A stretch of 64,000 bases of DNA from contig NCKB01000001.1 of the NCBI GenBank assembly GCA_002279065.1, positions 310,001 through 374,000 of the forward strand, written 5' to 3'. Positions 7,550 to 16,040 of this stretch are shown in pieces (within the stretch, counting starts at the first letter, position 1; each line of letters begins with the position of its first letter). Origin of the DNA: Lysobacterales bacterium 15-68-25. GTDB lineage: Bacteria > Pseudomonadota > Gammaproteobacteria > Xanthomonadales > Rhodanobacteraceae. Made by a program: the position numbers and the translations under genes. The notes under the pieces were generated by a model, which saw only the letters and a program-made list of their open reading frames with translations, made no database searches and had not been told where the DNA came from.

Positions 7550-8799
7550 AGCTGTGGCGCTGGATACTCCTGCTGGTGCTGATCGCCGCGCTGGCGGCGT
7601 TCGGCTGGCACTGGATCGCCGAGGACCCCGGCTACGTGCTGGTGCGCATCCGCGGCTGGTATGCCGAGACCACGGTGCTGGCGGCGGTGGCGATCCTGCT
7701 GCTGCTGTGGGCGGTGCTGGGTGCGCTCTGGCAGCTGGTGCGCTGGCCGCTGGGCGCGTTCAGCCGCCGGCATCGGCGGGTCAGTCGACGCCGGCTGGCG
7801 GATGGCCTGGTGGCACTGGCCGAAGGCCGTCACGGCGACGCCGAGCGCGACCTGGCGCGCGCCTCGCGGCTCGACGCGCTGCGCGGGCCGGCCCTGCTTG
7901 CCGCCGCGGAAGCCGCCGCGCGCCGTGGCGAGATCGCGCGGGCCCGCGAATTCCTCGATCAGGCCGCGCAGGACGTGCCGCCGGCCGCGCGCGTGCTGCG
8001 TGCCGCGCTGCTGCGCCGCGAGGGCAAGCCGGCCGAGGCGGTGACGCTGCTGGTGCCGGAAGCCGACAACGGCACGCTGACGCCGGGTGGCTGGCGCGAG
8101 CTGACCCTGGCCGCGATGGAGGCGGGCGATACCCGCCGCGCCCGCGCCGCGCTGGCCCCGCTGCAGAAGAGCTCCGCGCTCGGCACGCGCGGCTACCAGG
8201 CATTGGAGACTCAGGTGCTGGTGGCCAGCGTGGCGGCCGCGCCGGACGCCGCCGCGCTCAACCAGCTGTGGTCGCAGTTGCCGAAGAACCAGCGTCGGGC
8301 GCCGGCGGTGGTCGAGGCGTACGCCCGCCGCGCGGCGGCGCTGGGCATGATCCTGCCGGCGATGGACGAACTGGACTCGGCACTGCGCCGCGAATGGTCG
8401 TCCTCGCTGGTGCAGGTGTGGGGCGCGCTGGGTGACGAGGACCTGGAGGCCCGCCTGCGCCGCGCCGAGGGCTGGCTGGACGCCCATCCCAACGATGCCG
8501 GCCTGCTGCTGGCGATGGGCCGCCTGTGCGTGAAGCTCAAGCTGTGGGGCCAGGCGCGCAAGCACCTGGAGCGCTCCATTGCGCTCGCTCCCGGTGCCGG
8601 GGCCTGGGAGGCGCTGGCCGAGGTTTGGACCGGCCAGGGTGATGCGGTGATGGCCCAGCGCTGCTACCGCAATGCACTGGCGCTGACCCGCGGCGACTCG
8701 GTGCAAAACGTGCCGACGGCGTCGGTGGGCGTGATCGACACCCGCCCGATCGCCATCGAGGACCGCAACGAGCACGGCATGCCGCGCCTGCGCGAGTGA
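7546..8799 (+). CDS. hemY: HemY: TPR-containing inner-membrane protein
   Basis: A 417-aa protein with two N-terminal hydrophobic segments (about 5-25 and 43-63) followed by a HemY N-terminal domain and TPR-like helical repeats to the C-terminus. This is the proteobacterial HemY, not the protoporphyrinogen oxidase of the same name in Bacillus. It is thought to help organise late haem synthesis at the membrane. It starts with GTG at 7546 overlapping the hemX stop (GTGA), with GAAGGGGG upstream; translational coupling is likely. Confidence 0.88.
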   Translation: MKLWRWILLLVLIAALAAFGWHWIAEDPGYVLVRIRGWYAETTVLAAVAILLLLWAVLGALWQLVRWPLGAFSRRHRRVSRRRLADGLVALAEGRHGDAERDLARASRLDALRGPALLAAAEAAARRGEIARAREFLDQAAQDVPPAARVLRAALLRREGKPAEAVTLLVPEADNGTLTPGGWRELTLAAMEAGDTRRARAALAPLQKSSALGTRGYQALETQVLVASVAAAPDAAALNQLWSQLPKNQRRAPAVVEAYARRAAALGMILPAMDELDSALRREWSSSLVQVWGALGDEDLEARLRRAEGWLDAHPNDAGLLLAMGRLCVKLKLWGQARKHLERSIALAPGAGAWEALAEVWTGQGDAVMAQRCYRNALALTRGDSVQNVPTASVGVIDTRPIAIEDRNEHGMPRLRE

Positions 8800-8809
8800 G
8801 CGACCCGCG

Positions 8810-9148
8810 TCAGCGCACCGAGATCGCCCAGGTGATCAGGCCGGCGCTGACCGCGGTGAGCGTGAGGGCGACCAGGAACACCACGTCGGCTGTGCGCTCG
8901 ACCCGGTGGTTGCGCTTGTGGTGGCGCGTGCGCAGCGCCCAGTAGGCGAGCAGGCAGGCGGCGAGGTAGAGGATGGCGTCGGTGGCCAGCAGGTCGTCGA
9001 CGAACAGGTCGGCCTTACGCAGTGAGATCACCACGCGGATGATGCCGATCACCGTCAGGCACACGCCGACCATGCCCGCCGAGGCGGTGAAGATGTGCAC
9101 GCACAGGTCGTAGTCCAGCAGGCGGCTGGTGGGATCTTGGCGGCGCAT
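8810..9148 (-). CDS. Small three-helix membrane protein, unknown function
   Basis: A 112-aa protein with three predicted transmembrane segments: about 19-42 (IFTASAGMVGVCLTVIGIIRVV), about 58-73 and about 88-110. A basic loop RTRHHKRNHR lies between helices 2 and 3. I do not recognise a named domain; similar short membrane proteins are annotated as hypothetical in many proteobacteria. It is convergent with hemY (10 bp between stops) and follows uvrD in the same direction after a 106-bp gap. Confidence 0.7.
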   Translation of the reverse strand: MRRQDPTSRLLDYDLCVHIFTASAGMVGVCLTVIGIIRVVISLRKADLFVDDLLATDAILYLAACLLAYWALRTRHHKRNHRVERTADVVFLVALTLTAVSAGLITWAISVR

Positions 9149-9166
9149 GGGTCGCGCTCCGGTCGG

Positions 9167-9188
9167 TGGCTCCGGGGAAACCGGAGCC
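9167..9188 (-). terminator. Possible terminator after uvrD
   Basis: GGCTCCGG and CCGGAGCC form an 8-bp stem around GGAAA. There is no T-run on either side, so it may be only a pausing or processing hairpin. Confidence 0.35.
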
Positions 9189-9254
9189 TTGGACCGCGCG
9201 GACGCGACGAGTTCCTCGGGGCGGGTCAGTCCCTCGGGACGGGTCAGGCCAGCT

Positions 9255-11462
9255 CTAGAGCGGGGTGAGGTTGGCGTAGGCCGCCACCAGCCACTTGCTG
9301 CCGGCGTCGGCGAAGTTCACCTGCAGCCGCGCATGGGCGCCGGCGCCTTCGGCGCTGAGCACCACGCCCTCGCCGAAGGTGGGGTGGCTGACGCGCTGGC
9401 CCAGCTTCACCGGCAGCGGTTCCTCCAGCGAGGCGCCGGCGCCGTAGCGGGGCGCGCCGCCGTACAGCGGGCGGCTCACCTGCACGCGCGGACGCACCTC
9501 GTCGATCAGTTCGGCCGGCATCTCGGCGAGGAAGCGCGAGGGCCGTGCCAGCATCTCGGTGCCGTGCATGCGGCGCGACTCGGCGTGAGTGAGGAACAGC
9601 TTCTGCCGCGCGCGGGTGATGCCGACGTAGGCGAGACGTCGCTCCTCTTCCAACCGGCCTTCGTCCTCGACCGAGCGCTGGCTGGGGAACAGGCCTTCCT
9701 CCATGCCGACCAGGAACACCACCGGGAATTCCAGGCCCTTGGCCGAGTGCAGCGTCATCAGCTGCACGCAGTCGTCCCAGGCCTCGCCCTGGCCCTCGCC
9801 GGCCTCCAGCGCGGCGTGCGAGAGGAAGGCGGCGAGCTCGGTGAGGCCGGCGTCGACGTCTTCCGCGGTCGGCTCGAAGCGGCTGGCGACGTTGACCAGC
9901 TCGTCCAGGTTCTCGGTGCGCGACTCGGCGTTGCCGCGGCTGTCCTTCTCGTAGAAGTCGCGCAGGCCGGTGTGGCTGATGGCGTGGTCCATCTGTTCGG
10001 CCAGGGTGAGGCTGCGGCCGTCCGGGTCGTCCGCCGGCGGGGCGAAATCGCGCGCCATCTGGTCGACCAGCGCGAGGAAGGCCTTCACCGCGTTCTTCGC
10101 GCGGCCGGCCAGTTCGCTGGCGCCGGACAGCTCGGTCAGCGCGGCTTCCCACATCGAGGTGTTGCTGCCGCGCGCGCGCCGGCGCAGCACGTCCAGCGTG
10201 CGGTCGCCGATGCCGCGTGGCGGCGTGTTCACGGCGCGCTCGAAGGCCGCGTCGTCATGGCGGTTGGCGGTCAGGCGGAGGTAGGCCAGCGCGTCCTTGA
10301 TTTCCGCGCGCTCGAAGAAGCGCAGGCCGCCGTAGACGCGGTACGGGATGTTGCGCTGGGAGAGCTGTTCCTCGAAGTTGCGCGACTGCGCGTTGGAGCG
10401 GTAGAGGATCGCGCAGTCCTTGGCGTCGCCGTGCTCGTCGATGTATTCGCGGATGCGCTCGACCACGAAGCGCGCTTCGTCCTGTTCGTTGTAGGCGGCG
10501 TACAGCGCGATGCGCTCGCCCGCGTCGCCGTCGGTCCACAGCTGCTTGCCGAGGCGGCCGCCGTTGCGCGCGATCACCGCGTTGGCGGCCTTCAGGATGG
10601 TCGCGGTGGAGCGGTAGTTCTGTTCCAGCTTGATCGTGCGTGCGCCCGGGAAATCCTTCAGGAACTGCTGCACGTTCTCCACTTTCGCGCCGCGCCAGCC
10701 GTAGATCGCCTGGTCGTCGTCGCCGACCACGAACACCTGCCCGGTGGCGCCGGCGAGTACGCGGATCCAGGCGTACTGCAGGGTGTTGGTGTCCTGGAAC
10801 TCGTCGATCAGCAGGTAGCGCCAGCGGTGCTGGTAGTGCTCGAGCACGGCCGGGTTCTTCAGCCACAGCTCGTGGGCGCGCAGCAACAGCTCGGCGAAGT
10901 CGACCAGGCCGGCGCGGCGGCAGGCGTCCTCGTAGGCCTGGTAGATCTGCACGAAGGTGCGGGTGACCGGGTGGTCGTGGTGTTCGATGTTCTCCGGGCG
11001 CTTGCCCTCGTCCTTCCAGCTGTTGATCTGCCAGCAGGCCTGACGCGGCGGGAACTTCGCGTCGTCCAGTCCCAGCCCCGCCACCACGCGCTTGACCAGC
11101 CGCTGCTGGTCGTCGGCGTCCAGGATCTGGAAGCCTTCCGGCAGGCCGGCCTCGGCCCAGTGCCGGCGCAGCAGCCGGTGGGCGATGCCGTGGAAGGTGC
11201 CGACGGTGAGCCCCTGGGTGCCGTGCGGGATCAGTGCGCCCAGGCGCGCGCGCATCTCGCCGGCGGCCTTGTTGGTGAAGGTGACGGCGAGGATCGCCCA
11301 CGGCGGCACCTGTTCCACCTCGCACAGCCAGCCGATGCGGTGAGTGAGCACGCGGGTCTTGCCGGAGCCGGCGCCGGCCAGCACGAGGTAGTGGCCGGGC
11401 GGGGCGCAGACGGCTTCGCGCTGCGCGTCGTTGAGCGAATCGATCAGGTGCGAGACATCCAT
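9255..11462 (-). CDS. uvrD: DNA helicase II
   Basis: UvrD is an SF1A 3'-to-5' helicase that removes the incised strand in nucleotide excision repair and mismatch repair. The 735-aa length is close to E. coli UvrD (720). It begins MDVSHLIDSLNDAQREAV, almost as in E. coli, followed by Walker A AGAGSGKTRVL. Later motifs are DEFQDTN, GDDDQAIYGWRGA, LEQNYRS, TLHSAKGLEFP and VGITRARQ, with the Tudor-like C-terminal region (VSHPTFGEGVV). ATG 11462 is chosen because the protein start matches and TACAAT lies 7 nt upstream. An ATG two codons earlier would fall in the -10 box. Confidence 0.96.
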   Translation of the reverse strand: MDVSHLIDSLNDAQREAVCAPPGHYLVLAGAGSGKTRVLTHRIGWLCEVEQVPPWAILAVTFTNKAAGEMRARLGALIPHGTQGLTVGTFHGIAHRLLRRHWAEAGLPEGFQILDADDQQRLVKRVVAGLGLDDAKFPPRQACWQINSWKDEGKRPENIEHHDHPVTRTFVQIYQAYEDACRRAGLVDFAELLLRAHELWLKNPAVLEHYQHRWRYLLIDEFQDTNTLQYAWIRVLAGATGQVFVVGDDDQAIYGWRGAKVENVQQFLKDFPGARTIKLEQNYRSTATILKAANAVIARNGGRLGKQLWTDGDAGERIALYAAYNEQDEARFVVERIREYIDEHGDAKDCAILYRSNAQSRNFEEQLSQRNIPYRVYGGLRFFERAEIKDALAYLRLTANRHDDAAFERAVNTPPRGIGDRTLDVLRRRARGSNTSMWEAALTELSGASELAGRAKNAVKAFLALVDQMARDFAPPADDPDGRSLTLAEQMDHAISHTGLRDFYEKDSRGNAESRTENLDELVNVASRFEPTAEDVDAGLTELAAFLSHAALEAGEGQGEAWDDCVQLMTLHSAKGLEFPVVFLVGMEEGLFPSQRSVEDEGRLEEERRLAYVGITRARQKLFLTHAESRRMHGTEMLARPSRFLAEMPAELIDEVRPRVQVSRPLYGGAPRYGAGASLEEPLPVKLGQRVSHPTFGEGVVLSAEGAGAHARLQVNFADAGSKWLVAAYANLTPL

Positions 11463-11469
11463 CCGCGCC

Positions 11470-11475
11470 ATTGTA
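11470..11475 (-). promoter_or_regulatory. -10 element of uvrD (leaderless)
   Basis: TACAAT on the minus strand ends 7 nt before the uvrD ATG. No Shine-Dalgarno is present. Confidence 0.5.
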
Positions 11476-11501
11476 GCGGTGCGAGGGCATTCCCTTCGGC
11501 C

Positions 11502-11532
11502 AAAAGAAAACCGCCGCCCCTGCGGGCGGCGG
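11502..11532 (-). terminator. Terminator of the DUF3185 gene
   Basis: CCGCCGCCC (11511-11519) pairs with GGGCGGCGG (11524-11532). On the minus strand TTTTCTTTT follows. It ends the DUF3185 transcript just before the uvrD promoter. Confidence 0.85.
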
Positions 11533-11556
11533 CCGGATGCCAGTGCGGGCGGGTGC

Positions 11557-11775
11557 TCAGCGCTTGCTGACGAAGCCACCGATGGCCAGCACGCCGCCGA
11601 TCACGATGCCGGCGATGCCCACCCACTGCGGGATGGCCTGGTCGTGGGTCGCGGTGATCTCGGCCGGGCCGAGCTTGGCCACGGTTTCGGTTTTCCGGTA
11701 GCTGCCGTTGCCGGCGGTGACCCAGATACCGGCGGCCAGCAGCACGATGCCGACGATGATGAGACCTGCGCGCAT
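11557..11775 (-). CDS. DUF3185-family small membrane protein
   Basis: A 72-aa protein with two hydrophobic segments: residues 3-20 (AGLIIVGIVLLAAGIWVT) and about 50-68 (WVGIAGIVIGGVLAIGGFV). A short charged connector contains TETVAKLGPAEITAT. This layout is typical of the DUF3185 family; function unknown. The ATG at 11775 is preceded by AGGAGGAAT, one of the best ribosome-binding sites in the window, so expression is probably strong. TTTATGAT about 35 bp upstream on the minus strand could be the -10. Its own terminator separates it from uvrD. Confidence 0.8.
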   Translation of the reverse strand: MRAGLIIVGIVLLAAGIWVTAGNGSYRKTETVAKLGPAEITATHDQAIPQWVGIAGIVIGGVLAIGGFVSKR

Positions 11776-11864
11776 GAGGATTCCTCCTGAGGTGGTCGGA
11801 CGATCATAAACGCGCGCGGCGTGCAGGACCGGTGCAGATGCCATCGGAATGTTCAGTTTGCCGC

Positions 11865-11902
11865 AAAAAAAAGCCCCGAAGGCTAGGGGGTGCCTTCGGG
11901 GC
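11865..11902 (-). terminator. Strong intrinsic terminator (sRNA and polA)
   Basis: An 11-bp perfect stem (11873-11883 with 11892-11902), 8-nt loop and eight consecutive T on the minus strand. Confidence 0.92.
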
Positions 11903-12026
11903 CGGGTTTGGCGAAGCGGCCCAGGGGAAGACCGGTATCGCCGCGATACGGAGGCCCAGGGGAAGGCGCGTATCGAATGGGTTCTCCAGGGAGGGAAGGA
12001 ACCCACGGATGCCGTTGCGTGCATCC
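11865..12026 (-). ncRNA. Predicted structured sRNA with C-rich loops, downstream of polA (sX13-like)
   Basis: The minus strand reads as a chain of hairpins. In order: GGATGC/GCATCC with an 8-nt loop; GGGTTC/GAACCC with loop CTTCCCTCCCTGGA; CGATACG/CGTATCG with CTTCCCCTGGG in the loop; GCGGC/GCCGC enclosing CTTCCCCTGG; and an 11-bp terminator stem GCCCCGAAGGC/GCCTTCGGGGC with loop ACCCCCTA and eight T. All but the first loop expose a C-run, suited to pairing with G-rich ribosome-binding sites. From memory, Xanthomonas sX13 has C-rich loops and lies downstream of polA, as does Spot 42 in E. coli; I could not compare sequences. TATCCT (12030-12035) may be the -10. The 5' end is uncertain by some 10 nt. 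It might instead be a structured polA 3'-UTR. Confidence 0.65.
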
Positions 12027-12029
12027 GAT

Positions 12030-12035
12030 AGGATA
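12030..12035 (-). promoter_or_regulatory. Possible -10 of the sRNA
   Basis: TATCCT on the minus strand, 4 nt before the first hairpin. No good -35 is visible; CAACTT near 12055-12060 is a weak candidate. Confidence 0.35.
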
Positions 12036-12123
12036 GATCGTCCGGAACCGGGAAAAGTTGCCCCCGTTCCCGGGAAAGATTTAGCGCCGATTCATTTGAC
12101 GAAAATCCAACAACCGCGCGGGC

Positions 12124-14865
12124 TCAGTGCGCCTCGTCCCAGTTGGCGCCGACACCTACGTCGACCAGCAGCGGCACCTTGAGCTCGGCCGCGCCACTCA
12201 TCCGCGCGACCACGCCTTCGCGGACCGCATCGACCGCGTCGGTGCGCACCTCGAACACCAGTTCGTCGTGCACCTGCATCAGCATGCGGGCGTCGTCGCG
12301 GCCGCCCAGCCAGCCGTCCACGGCGATCATCGCGCGCTTGATGATGTCCGCCGCGCTGCCCTGCATCGGCGCGTTCACCGCGGCGCGCTCGGCGCCCTGG
12401 CGCAGCGCCTGGTTGCGGGAGGTGAGGTTTTCCAGGTACAGCCGGCGGCCGAAGATGGTCTGCACGTAGCCGTCGCGGTGTGCCTGGGCACGGGTGGCCT
12501 CCATGAAGGCGTGCACGCCGGGGTAGCGGGCGAAATAGCGCGCCATGTAGTCGCCGGCCTCGCCGCGATCCACGCCGAGCTGGCGCGCCAGGCCGAACGC
12601 GCTCATGCCGTACATCAGGCCGAAGTTGATCGCCTTGGCGGCGCGGCGCTGGTTGGCGCTGACCTCCTCCGGCGGCAGGCCGAACACCTCCGCCGCGGTG
12701 GCGCGGTGCACGTCGCCGCCCTCGTGGAAAGCCTTGAGCAGGCCCTCGTCGCCGGACAGGTGGGCCATGATGCGCAGCTCGATCTGCGAATAGTCCGCAG
12801 CCATCACCCGCCAGCCCTCGGGCGCGATGAAGGCCTGGCGGATGCGCCGGCCTTCCTCGGTGCGTACCGGGATGTTCTGCAGGTTGGGGTCGGAGGAGGA
12901 GATCCGCCCGGTCGCCGCGCCGCCTTGGTGGTAGCTGGTATGCACGCGACCGGTGCGCGGGTTGACCATGCCGGAGAGCTTGTCGGTATAGGTCGAGCGC
13001 AGCTTGGCCAGGCCGCGGTAGTCGAGGATCAGTCGCGGCAGCGCGTGCTCGTCGGCAATCGCCTCCAGCGCCTCCTCGTTGGTGGAGGGCTGGCCCTTGG
13101 GCGTCTTCACCTTGGCCGCCAGACCCAGCTCGTCGAACAGGATCGCCTGCAGCTGCTTGGGCGAGTCGAGGTTGAAGTCGCGACCGGCCTCGGCGTATGC
13201 CTGCTGCTGGATCTCGTGCATGCGCTTGCCGAGCTGCTGGCTCTGCCGGCGCAGCTCATCCACGTCGATAAGCACGCCACGCTGTTCCATTCGCGCCAGC
13301 ACCGGCACCAGCGGGATCTCGATCTCCTCGTAGACCTTGCGCAGCGACGGCTCGCCCTGCAGCCTCGGCCACAGCGCGTGGTGCAGGCGCAGGGTGATGT
13401 CGGCGTCCTCGGCGGCATAGTCGCGCGCGGTCTCCAGGTCGACCTGCGAGAAGGAGATCTGTTTCGCGCCCTTGCCGGCCACCTGCTCGTACTTGATCGT
13501 CTCGTAGCCGAGGTACCTGCTCGCCAGCGAATCCATGTCGTGCCGCGTGGCGGTGGCGTTCCACACGAAGGATTCGAGCATGGTGTCGTGCTTCAGTCCC
13601 CGCACCACGATGCCGTACTGGCTGAGCACGTTCATGTCGTACTTGGCGTGCTGGCCGAGCTTGGGGCGTTGCGGGTCCTCCAGGATCGGCTTGAGCGCGG
13701 CCAGTGTGGCCGCGCGATCCAGCTGCGCGGGCGCGCCGGGGTAGTCGTGCGCCAGCGGGATGTAGCAGGCGTGGCCGCTCTCGACCGCGAACGAGGCGCC
13801 GACGATCTCGGCCTGCATCGCGTCCAGGCTGGTGGTCTCGGTGTCGAAGGCGATCAGTTCGGCCCGCTCGAGTTTGATCAGCCAGGCGTCGAGCTGCGCC
13901 TGGGTGGTGACCAGTTCATAGTCGCCCTTCGCGGACAGATTCGCGGACGGTGCTTCGTGCGATGCCGGCGCCGCCGTGGCGGCGGACGCGGGACCCGGCG
14001 CCGGTGTCGAACCTGCATCCGTGTCGCCATCCAGCTCCTTCAGCGCCTGCTTGAACTCGTAGCGCGTGAACAGCGTGCGCAGCGTGTCGGTGTCCTTCGC
14101 CTTCGGGGCGAGGTCGGTGACCCCGCAATTCAGTGTCACGTCGGTCTTGATGGTGACCAGTTCGCGCGACAGCGGCAGCTGCGGAAGCGCTTCGCGCAGG
14201 CTCTCCCCGATCTTGCCGCCGATGTCGCCGGCGTGCTCGATGACGCCGTCCAGCGAACCGTACTCGGCCAGCCACTTGGCCGCGGTCTTCGGGCCGCACT
14301 TGCTCACGCCGGGGACGTTGTCGATGCTGTCGCCGGTGAGCGCCAGGAAGTCGACGATGCGCTCCGGCGGCACGCCGAACTTGGTGATCACGCCGTCGCG
14401 GTCGGTGACCGTGCTGGTCATGGTGTTGACGAGGGTGATGCCGGGGCGCACCAGCTGGGCGAAATCCTTGTCGCTGGTGGAGATCTCCACCTCGATGCCC
14501 CTGGCCTGGGCTTCCAGCGCAAGCGTGCCGATCACGTCGTCCGCCTCCACGCCGTCCACCCGCAGGATCGGAAAGCCGAGCGCGGCGACGATGTCGAGCA
14601 TCGGCTGCACCTGCGCACGCAGGTCGTCGGGCATCGGCGGCCGGTTGGCCTTGTAGGCGGCGTACAGCGCGTTGCGGAAGCTGGGGCCGGGGGCATCACT
14701 GACGAAGGCGACGTAGTCCGGCTGTTCCTTCAGCGTGGTGCGCAGCATGTTGACCACGCCGAACAGTGCGCCGGTCGGCTCGCCCTGTGCGTTGCTCAGC
14801 GGCGGCAGCGCGTGGAAGGCGCGGTAGAGATAGGAGGAACCGTCGATCAGGATGAGCTTGGCCAT
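12124..14865 (-). CDS. polA: DNA polymerase I
   Basis: PolA fills gaps and removes RNA primers in replication and repair. The 913-aa protein has all three domains. The 5' nuclease is at residues 1-300 (LILIDGSSYLYRAFHALPPLSN, GVEADDVIGT, TGDSIDNVPGV). The 3'-5' exonuclease-like domain is at about 320-510, with FDTETTSLD and YAAEDADITLRLH suggesting intact metal ligands. The polymerase domain follows (DYSQIELRIMAHLSGDE, RRAAKAINFGLMYGMSAFGLA, QVHDELVFEV). I chose ATG 14865 (MAKLILIDG); an ATG three codons upstream overlaps a weak -10 (GAGAAT, 14873-14878). It is divergent from the DUF2782 gene. Confidence 0.96.
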   Translation of the reverse strand: MAKLILIDGSSYLYRAFHALPPLSNAQGEPTGALFGVVNMLRTTLKEQPDYVAFVSDAPGPSFRNALYAAYKANRPPMPDDLRAQVQPMLDIVAALGFPILRVDGVEADDVIGTLALEAQARGIEVEISTSDKDFAQLVRPGITLVNTMTSTVTDRDGVITKFGVPPERIVDFLALTGDSIDNVPGVSKCGPKTAAKWLAEYGSLDGVIEHAGDIGGKIGESLREALPQLPLSRELVTIKTDVTLNCGVTDLAPKAKDTDTLRTLFTRYEFKQALKELDGDTDAGSTPAPGPASAATAAPASHEAPSANLSAKGDYELVTTQAQLDAWLIKLERAELIAFDTETTSLDAMQAEIVGASFAVESGHACYIPLAHDYPGAPAQLDRAATLAALKPILEDPQRPKLGQHAKYDMNVLSQYGIVVRGLKHDTMLESFVWNATATRHDMDSLASRYLGYETIKYEQVAGKGAKQISFSQVDLETARDYAAEDADITLRLHHALWPRLQGEPSLRKVYEEIEIPLVPVLARMEQRGVLIDVDELRRQSQQLGKRMHEIQQQAYAEAGRDFNLDSPKQLQAILFDELGLAAKVKTPKGQPSTNEEALEAIADEHALPRLILDYRGLAKLRSTYTDKLSGMVNPRTGRVHTSYHQGGAATGRISSSDPNLQNIPVRTEEGRRIRQAFIAPEGWRVMAADYSQIELRIMAHLSGDEGLLKAFHEGGDVHRATAAEVFGLPPEEVSANQRRAAKAINFGLMYGMSAFGLARQLGVDRGEAGDYMARYFARYPGVHAFMEATRAQAHRDGYVQTIFGRRLYLENLTSRNQALRQGAERAAVNAPMQGSAADIIKRAMIAVDGWLGGRDDARMLMQVHDELVFEVRTDAVDAVREGVVARMSGAAELKVPLLVDVGVGANWDEAH

Positions 14866-14937
14866 GCGCGGCATTCTCGCATGGGCATGCAGCGTCGGCT
14901 CTGCGACATGCCTTCAGCATGCGCGCGGGGTGGCCGC

Positions 14938-14946
14938 TGCTATGCT
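14938..14946 (+). promoter_or_regulatory. Extended -10 of the DUF2782 gene
   Basis: TGC-TATGCT lies about 32 bp before the ATG at 14979. Confidence 0.45.
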
Positions 14947-14978
14947 GCGGGCCTGTCCCCTGCGTGAGGTTCCGCGCC

Positions 14979-15494
14979 ATGTCCGCCCGCCTTCCCCTGG
15001 TTCTCGCCACCCTGTTGCTGGCCGCGCAGGTGCATGCGCAGGATGTTCCCGCCAAGCCCGACCTGCCGGCGCTGCCGCCGCCGGGCATGAACGACCCGGG
15101 CGTGAATCCGGCCACCGCGCCGGCCGCAGCCAAGACGGCTATGGCGCCGCAGTCGACGCCTGCCGAGATCGCCCCGACCCATCTCCCGGGCAAGCCGATC
15201 CCGCTGCCCCGCGCGCCGGGCGATCGTCGACCGCCCGATGCGATCCCGGACGTCACCGTGCATAGCGACGGCGATACGCGGATCGAGGAATACCGCCAGA
15301 GCGGCCGCCTGTACATGGTGGTGGTCACGCCCAAGCACGGTGTGCCGCAGACCTACATGGTCGACTCGCAGGGCAAGCTGCGTGACCAGGCCGGCCAGCC
15401 GCCGGTGCGCCCGGTGATGTACAAGATCATGGAATGGGGCAAGAGCCGCCCGCCGGCCGAGTCGAAGGACAGCAGCGGCGACGGCTCGAACTGA
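14979..15494 (+). CDS. DUF2782 family secreted protein
   Basis: A 171-aa protein with a Sec signal peptide (MSARLPLVLATLLLAAQVHAQ, cleavage after A20). A Pro/Ala-rich linker (about 21-85) precedes a compact C-terminal domain: VTVHSDGDTRIEEYRQSGRLYMVVVTPKHG and a VMYKIMEWG ending. This is the DUF2782 pattern; members are often found beside polA in Pseudomonas and Xanthomonas relatives. Function unknown, expected location periplasm. The ATG at 14979 is chosen because the signal peptide begins there. The EamA-like gene follows 10 bp after the stop and is probably co-transcribed. Confidence 0.85.
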   Translation: MSARLPLVLATLLLAAQVHAQDVPAKPDLPALPPPGMNDPGVNPATAPAAAKTAMAPQSTPAEIAPTHLPGKPIPLPRAPGDRRPPDAIPDVTVHSDGDTRIEEYRQSGRLYMVVVTPKHGVPQTYMVDSQGKLRDQAGQPPVRPVMYKIMEWGKSRPPAESKDSSGDGSN

Positions 15495-15504
15495 GCCTTC
15501 CGCG

Positions 15505-15936
15505 ATGCCGCTGCGCGACAGCTGGCTGCTCTTCGCCCTGGGCTCGGCCGGCTTCGCCGCGCTCACCGCGATCTTCGGCAAGCTGGGCGTGGCGGGCATC
15601 AACTCCAACCTCGCCACCTTCATCCGTACGGTGGTGATCCTAGGTGTGACGGCCGCCATCCTCAGCATGCGCGGGGAGTGGGCGAAGCCTTCGGGGTTGC
15701 CCTGGCACAGCTGGCTGTTCCTGGTGCTTTCCGGCATCGCCACCGGCCTGAGCTGGCTGTGCTACTACCGCGCGCTGCAGCTCGGGCCGGTGAGCAAGGT
15801 GGCGCCGATCGACAAGCTCAGCGTGGCGATCGCCATCGTGCTGGGACTGGTGTTCCTGGGCGAGAAGCCGAGCCTGCCGCTGCTCGTCGGCGGCGGGTTG
15901 ATCGTCGCCGGAGCGATGGTGATCGCCCTGTTCTAG
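15505..15936 (+). CDS. Single-domain EamA (DMT superfamily) membrane protein
   Basis: A 143-aa protein with five hydrophobic helices forming a single EamA domain. Full-length drug/metabolite transporters have two such domains, so this should work as a dimer, like other half-size DMT proteins. The segment LSWLCYYRALQLGPVSKVAPIDKLSV (about 84-109) is the EamA signature and LVFLGEKPSLP the usual helix-5 entry. The substrate cannot be predicted. It lies 10 bp after the DUF2782 gene. A REP pair starts 10 bp after its stop and may end the transcript. Confidence 0.85.
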   Translation: MPLRDSWLLFALGSAGFAALTAIFGKLGVAGINSNLATFIRTVVILGVTAAILSMRGEWAKPSGLPWHSWLFLVLSGIATGLSWLCYYRALQLGPVSKVAPIDKLSVAIAIVLGLVFLGEKPSLPLLVGGGLIVAGAMVIALF

Positions 15937-15945
15937 GCATCCCAA

Positions 15946-16025
15946 GTGGGAGCCCGCTCGCGGGCGATGCCTCTTCCTTCGATGGGGATCAGGAGCAGGA
16001 GCATCGCCCGTGTGCGGGCTCCTAC
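15946..16025. repeat. REP pair (REPIN-like inverted repeat)
   Basis: The left arm, GGGAGCCCGCTCGCGGGCG onwards (15948-15970), and an inverted right arm (16001-16025, CGGGCTCCTAC) flank about 30 bp. Each arm is itself palindromic around GCCCGC/GCGGGC. This is the common extragenic palindrome type of Pseudomonas and Xanthomonadales, mobilised by RAYT transposases. Only one copy is present in this window and no RAYT gene is seen. It separates two convergent genes. Confidence 0.8.
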
Positions 16026-16040
16026 ATGGCTCTGGTCGCG

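Noticed and set aside
9129..11570. An 813-codon plus-strand frame opposite uvrD
   Set aside because: Shadow of uvrD, without a recognisable domain.
11865..12026. 6S RNA or a riboswitch at the polA-downstream region
   Set aside because: No long central bubble or closing stem of 6S type, and no downstream gene that it could control as a riboswitch.
12127..14967. A 946-codon open frame on the plus strand opposite polA
   Set aside because: It is a shadow: the minus strand encodes a complete DNA polymerase I with all motifs, and high GC keeps the antisense frame open.
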